This document shows, piece after piece, positions 38,756 to 42,235 of a stretch of DNA of 42,235 nucleotides (positions within the stretch are counted from its first letter, which is position 1; each line of letters opens with the position of its first letter). The DNA is from an uncultured Holdemanella sp. (lineage in GTDB: Bacteria; Bacillota_I; Bacilli_A; Erysipelotrichales; Erysipelotrichaceae). Location: NCBI RefSeq assembly GCF_934754935.1, contig NZ_CAKVJB010000021.1, positions 1-42,235 of the forward strand, read 5' to 3'. The notes under the pieces were generated by a model, which was given only the letters and a program-made list of their open reading frames with translations, had not been told where the DNA came from and made no database searches. A program made the translations under genes and the position numbers.

Positions 38756-39727
38756 TTAGATATCCATATCTTTTTGAGCAGCAGTTACAATAGCCATCTT
38801 GTAGATTTCATCTGAAGTACATCCACGAGATAAGTCATTGATTGGAGCGTTCAATCCTTGTAAGATTGGTCCTACTGCTTCATATCCACCTAAACGAGCG
38901 GCAATTTTGTATCCAATGTTTCCACTTGATAAGTTAGGGAAGATAAATGTATTTGCGTGTCCAGCAACTTTTGATTCTGGTGCTTTTAATTTAGCAACTT
39001 CTTCACTTACTGCACAGTCAAATTGCATTTCTCCATCGATATCGAAGTCAGCAATACGACGTAAACGATCGCTTGCTTCTGTCATCTTAGCAACGCATTC
39101 ACCTTTTGCACTACCCATTGTTGAGTATGATAATAATGCTACTTTTGGTTCTACACCAAATTGACGAGCAGACTTAGCTGTTTGCATTGTGATTTCTACT
39201 AAATCGTCTGTGTTAGGGTTGATGTTGATTGAGCAGTCCCCCATGATCAATTGAGATTCGTCTTTAATTAAAATGAAACAAGAAGAAACTAATTGGTTTC
39301 CTGGAGCTGTTTTTACTAATTGTAATGCAGGACGTACAGTATCCGCTGTAGAATATGTAGCACCACCTAATAATCCATCAGCATATCCCATTTGAACTAA
39401 CATAGTTCCAAAATAGTTTGTGCTCTTCAATGCTTTACGAACTTTTTCTTCGTCCATTTTACCACGACGTAATTCAACCATTTTACGAACCATATCATCC
39501 ATATGTTCGAAGTTATTAGGATCAATTTGTTCGATTCCTTCAACATTTAAACTGTTCTTTTGTGCACAACCAGCAATTTCTTCTGGAGTTCCTAATAATA
39601 CTGGGCAAACAATATCATTGTTTTTCAAATCAATAGCTGCCTTTTGAACACGTGGATCCCATCCTTCAGTAAATACAATACGTACTCCCTTTCCTTGGAC
39701 CTTTTTTTCTAATTCATCAATAATCAT
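38756..39727 (-). CDS. pta: Phosphate acetyltransferase
   Basis: Interconverts acetyl-CoA and acetyl phosphate, the first step of acetate formation with ATP gain. The 323-residue short form begins MIIDELEKKVQGKGVRIVFTEGWDPRVQKAA. GGATYSTADTVRPALQLVKTAPG, SCFILIKDES, LLSYSTMGSAKG and FPNLSSGNIGYKIAARLGGYEAVGPILQGLNAPINDLSRGC are the family motifs, with catalytic Ser, Asp and Arg. Cytoplasmic. AGAGGT lies 12 nt before the ATG. ackA is not in the window. Confidence 0.97.
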   Translation of the reverse strand: MIIDELEKKVQGKGVRIVFTEGWDPRVQKAAIDLKNNDIVCPVLLGTPEEIAGCAQKNSLNVEGIEQIDPNNFEHMDDMVRKMVELRRGKMDEEKVRKALKSTNYFGTMLVQMGYADGLLGGATYSTADTVRPALQLVKTAPGNQLVSSCFILIKDESQLIMGDCSININPNTDDLVEITMQTAKSARQFGVEPKVALLSYSTMGSAKGECVAKMTEASDRLRRIADFDIDGEMQFDCAVSEEVAKLKAPESKVAGHANTFIFPNLSSGNIGYKIAARLGGYEAVGPILQGLNAPINDLSRGCTSDEIYKMAIVTAAQKDMDI

Positions 39728-39742
39728 AACTTTAACTACCTC

Positions 39743-39837
39743 TTTTCTATCAAAGTATAGTCCAAAAATGCTTTATTTACCACAAAAACAATGTGAACTT
39801 TTTCTCATAGTTTATTCGTAAAATATGTGTACACATA
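39743..39837 (-). promoter_or_regulatory. Upstream region of pta with -10 and a palindrome
   Basis: On the minus strand TATACT near 39755 is a good -10, but the -35 is weak (TTGTGG is too far at 20 bp). TATGTGTACACATA (39824-39837) is a 14-bp perfect palindrome of unknown purpose, between pta and the oppA-like gene. Confidence 0.4.
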
Positions 39838-39877
39838 ATAGCATTGTGTTCGCGTATCATAAACACATCTTATTGAT

Positions 39878-39949
39878 TGTAAATTATTTACATACAAATG
39901 AAAATTAATGTAAATAATGCTTGCAATTTTCATTGTAAAGTTTTACACT
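39878..39949 (+). promoter_or_regulatory. Promoter and palindromic operators of the peptide-binding lipoprotein gene
   Basis: TTGCAA (39921-39926), 17 bp, TACACT (39944-39949). Two palindromes share half-sites: TGTAAATTATTTACA (39878-39892) and TGTAAAGTTTTACA (39934-39947), which overlaps the -10. A lone TGTAAA lies at 39909-39914. The second resembles the CcpA cre layout but has GT instead of CG at its centre. A further repeat, AATGAAAATT/AATTTTCATT, flanks the -35. Confidence 0.7.
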
Positions 39950-39981
39950 AGTGACATCACAAGAAGGGATAGGTGCAAATT

Positions 39982-41688
39982 ATGAAAACAAGTCACTATT
40001 TAAAAAAGGCCGGTGCCGTATGTATGGCAGCTGCAATGATGACTGGTTGTGCTAGTGGATCATCTGGTGCAAGCGGAAAAACATTGACAGTAGGTTTAAG
40101 TACAGGTTTCAATGGAATTTTCTCTCCATTGTATTATCAAACTGTATATGACGATTACGTTATCGAAATGGTTTATCAAAGTATGTTGAGTTATGATCGT
40201 GATAATCAATTACAACCAGAACTTGCTACTGAACAACCAACTATTAGCGAGGATGGATCAACATTAACATTCAAATTGAAAAAAGGAGTTAAATTCTCTG
40301 ATGGTTCTAAATTGGATGCAGATGATGTTGTATTGACATTTACAGCTATGGCTGACCCTAGCTATACTGGTCGTTTCTCAACTTATGTTGATTACTTAGA
40401 AGGCTATAAAGAATATCACGATGGAGATGCCGAAACTCTAAGTGGTGTTGAAAAAATCGATGATTATACAGTTGCTTTCCACTTGGCAACTCCAAGAATC
40501 GATGCCATCAGCCAGGTTGGTACATTCCCAATCATCTCTAATTCACAATTCAAGAAATACAAAAAAGGCGACACAAAGATGTTTGAAGACAAGGCCAGTG
40601 AACCAATTGGTACTGGACCATATGTATTGAAGAACTTCCAAAAAGATTCAGCTGCAACATTTGTAAAGAATGAAGAATTTAAAGCTGAAGATGGTGAATA
40701 CCAAATTGATAACGTTGTAATAAAGATTTGTGATACTTCTACAGAACTTCAGGAACTTCAAAAAGGAACTGTTGATTTATTGCCACAAGCTGATAATGCC
40801 GATAAAGTTGGTACTGCAAGCTTAGACAAGAACTTAACTTACAACACTTATGGATCAAGCTCAATGCAATACTTTATTTACAACTGCGCTGCTGGAGCCA
40901 CTGCAGATCCTGCTGTACGTCAAGCATTAACTTATGCGATTGACCGTCAAGCATTTGTTGATAGCTACTACTCATTCTCTAAAGGAAGCAAGGATGTTAA
41001 GAAAACTCAACCTGGTTTCGTACCAGTATTAATGGCTAACCCAATTTCATCACAATTAGGTGATATCATTACTGGTAAAGAAAAAGATGACAAAATGGCT
41101 TACTATGACTATGACATCGAAAAAGCTAAACAAATCTTAGATGATGCTGGTTGGACTGTAGGAAGTGATGGAATCCGTGAAAAAGATGGACAAAAATTAA
41201 CTGTTCGTTTGGTTTCTACAAAAGGTAAAGACCAATTAGATACTATGCTTCCAATGCTAGAAAAAGCTTGGGGCGATGAATTAGGCGTTGATTTCAAGAC
41301 AAACTTAAGTGAATTCAACACAATGCTTGCGACTGTTCAAGGTGATGATACTGTTAATGAATGGGAAGTATCTTACATGGGATGGCAATTTGGTTCAGGT
41401 GATGACACTGGTATCAACCTATTATGCCAAACTGGTCAAACAGATAACTCAGCTCGTATATCAGATGCTGATTTAGATGCATTATTAGATACTGCATTAC
41501 ATACAACGGATCAAGCTGCTAGTACTGCTGCTTATAAAGAAGCTTACGAAAAGATTTCTGCATTATGTCCATATGTAGCAATCAATGGTTTAAGTTACTA
41601 CGATCTATACAACAAAAAGATTAAAAACTTAGATACAGCTCCATTGTATGACTTCGTTAAAGCATTAGACAAAGCTACAATTGAATAA
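39982..41688 (+). CDS. ABC transporter substrate-binding lipoprotein, OppA/DppA (family 5) type
   Basis: A 568-residue extracellular peptide- or nickel-type solute-binding lipoprotein. MKTSHYLKKAGAVCMAAAMMTGCASG is a lipoprotein signal with lipobox MTGC (Cys at about 23). The family core is visible: VIEMVYQSMLSYDRDNQLQPELATEQPTISEDGSTLTFKLKKGVKFSDGSKLDADDVVLTF, EPIGTGPYVLKNF and QALTYAIDRQAFV. No permease or ATPase genes are next to it. I start at ATG 39982 with GGATAGGTG upstream; a GTG three codons earlier is inside that site. The gene ends at a clear terminator. Confidence 0.95.
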   Translation: MKTSHYLKKAGAVCMAAAMMTGCASGSSGASGKTLTVGLSTGFNGIFSPLYYQTVYDDYVIEMVYQSMLSYDRDNQLQPELATEQPTISEDGSTLTFKLKKGVKFSDGSKLDADDVVLTFTAMADPSYTGRFSTYVDYLEGYKEYHDGDAETLSGVEKIDDYTVAFHLATPRIDAISQVGTFPIISNSQFKKYKKGDTKMFEDKASEPIGTGPYVLKNFQKDSAATFVKNEEFKAEDGEYQIDNVVIKICDTSTELQELQKGTVDLLPQADNADKVGTASLDKNLTYNTYGSSSMQYFIYNCAAGATADPAVRQALTYAIDRQAFVDSYYSFSKGSKDVKKTQPGFVPVLMANPISSQLGDIITGKEKDDKMAYYDYDIEKAKQILDDAGWTVGSDGIREKDGQKLTVRLVSTKGKDQLDTMLPMLEKAWGDELGVDFKTNLSEFNTMLATVQGDDTVNEWEVSYMGWQFGSGDDTGINLLCQTGQTDNSARISDADLDALLDTALHTTDQAASTAAYKEAYEKISALCPYVAINGLSYYDLYNKKIKNLDTAPLYDFVKALDKATIE

Positions 41689-41695
41689 CAATTTA

Positions 41696-41720
41696 AGAGA
41701 TCTGTTGACAGATCTCTTTT
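41696..41720 (+). terminator. Terminator of the peptide-binding lipoprotein gene
   Basis: AGAGATCTG/CAGATCTCT stem with a TTGA loop, followed by TTTT. Confidence 0.9.
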
Positions 41721-41762
41721 TAATACATATAATTCCGTTTTCGACAGTTATATAACGCAACA

Positions 41763-41805
41763 ATGAGCGCAAACCTTTAGTTTAAAGGCTTTACGCTCAT
41801 TTTTT
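41763..41805. terminator. Hairpin downstream of the transposase gene
   Basis: ATGAGCG/CGCTCAT plus CCTTTA/TAAAGG arms form a long interrupted stem (41763-41800), with T runs after it on the plus strand. It sits past the transposase stop. IS elements often carry such a stop near their end; it would shield the transposase from outside transcription. Confidence 0.6.
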
Positions 41806-41839
41806 ACTTTTATAAAATGTTGTATGGGAATTTTATTTC

Positions 41840-42235
41840 TCAAATTTTTTTAAATTTATTTAATGTTTTTGGTTGATAGTATTTTCGGTTCAATTTTAAA
41901 TCGAACAACTGTTCAAGCGAATCCAGTACATCTGAACCTGTGTAACAGGCCTGGTAGTACATATCAGAGCAGTTAACTACATTCATGTTCTGTAATGTTT
42001 CTATGATCTGTTCCGTTGTGAAATGTGTTTTGTTTTTGTCTAGTTTGACCTCTAGTAATCGATAGATCAATAAGGCTGTGTAACAGATAAGGAAGTGAGC
42101 TTTTATTCTGTTTTCTTTGCGATGATATACGGGTCGTGAACTGAAGTTTGTTTTCAAGACACGGAAACAATCTTCGATTTTATATCTTCTTGACTGGATA
42201 TCCAAAACTTCTGTTTCCTTCATATCAAATATATT
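41840..42235 (-). mobile_element. IS1634-like transposase gene, 3' part only
   Basis: The frame is open from the right edge to the stop at 41840 (132 codons in the window), so the gene continues outside. The visible part matches the C-terminal end of an IS4-superfamily DDE transposase of the IS1634 type: SRRYKIEDCFRVLKTNFSSRPVYHRKENRIKAHFLICYTALLIYRLLE. It contains the late catalytic Glu (YKIEDCFRVLK, the Y-(2)-R-(3)-E-(6)-K-like region) followed by the IKAHF segment. The terminal inverted repeat is expected to the left, but I could not fix it; a candidate is the sequence near 41736-41756 (TTTTCGACAGTTATATAACG). Confidence 0.85.

Noticed and set aside
1..42235. CRISPR arrays, toxin-antitoxin or phage defence systems
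   Set aside because: No regularly spaced repeats and no recognisable defence genes were seen; the only mobile element is the partial IS at the right edge.

Overview
The window looks like the chromosome of a low-GC Firmicute, and I infer the class Erysipelotrichia or a near relative. Grounds: AT-rich DNA with strong GGAGG ribosome binding sites; a T-box leader on thrS and an M-box on mgtE; SerA with a short ACT tail; a ThrRS without the usual N-terminal TGS domain; and a contiguous S10-spc-alpha cluster that lacks rpmD, map and infA. The assignment is inference from gene content; I could not compare it with any database.

Left part (1-9360), almost all on the minus strand: tRNA-Asp and tRNA-Ser, thrS with a T-box leader, a small NifX/NifB-type protein with a decayed duplicate of its own start upstream, tmRNA (ssrA) transcribed from a promoter inside smpB, a CapA-type phosphoesterase coupled to smpB, a lone tRNA-Ala on the plus strand, and the phosphate uptake operon pstS-pstC-pstA-pstB-phoU behind a phased Pho box.

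Middle (9361-29900): a plus-strand serine operon serC-serA-PHP phosphatase (the last gene is a candidate for the missing phosphoserine phosphatase), an EamA transporter and a Uup-type ABC-F protein on the minus strand, a plus-strand isoaspartyl dipeptidase, then the ribosomal protein cluster on the minus strand. In transcription order it is rpsJ-rplC-rplD-rplW-rplB-rpsS-rplV-rpsC-rplP-rpmC-rpsQ-rplN-rplX-rplE-rpsN-rpsH-rplF-rplR-rpsE-rplO-secY-adk-rpmJ-rpsM-rpsK-rpoA-rplQ. It has a consensus promoter and structured leader before rpsJ. A second consensus promoter, overlapping a perfect palindrome and followed by a structured leader, lies between adk and rpmJ.

Right part (29900-42235): a minus-strand group of proline iminopeptidase, a 50-residue small protein, a membrane-anchored GH25 lysozyme, a Gfo/Idh/MocA oxidoreductase and an SGNH hydrolase; a methyltransferase; a branched-chain amino acid exporter azlCD divergent from a LysR regulator, with a palindrome between them; mgtE behind an M-box riboswitch and an overlapping upstream ORF whose start encodes Asp-Pro-Asp; pta; an OppA/DppA-like lipoprotein with palindromic operators; and the 3' end of an IS1634-like transposase running off the window.

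Most genes are housekeeping. The parts most likely to be undescribed are regulatory: the adk-rpmJ promoter and leader, the 23-nt element of the S10 leader repeated upstream of its own promoter, the mgtE upstream ORF, and the PHP enzyme in the serine operon.
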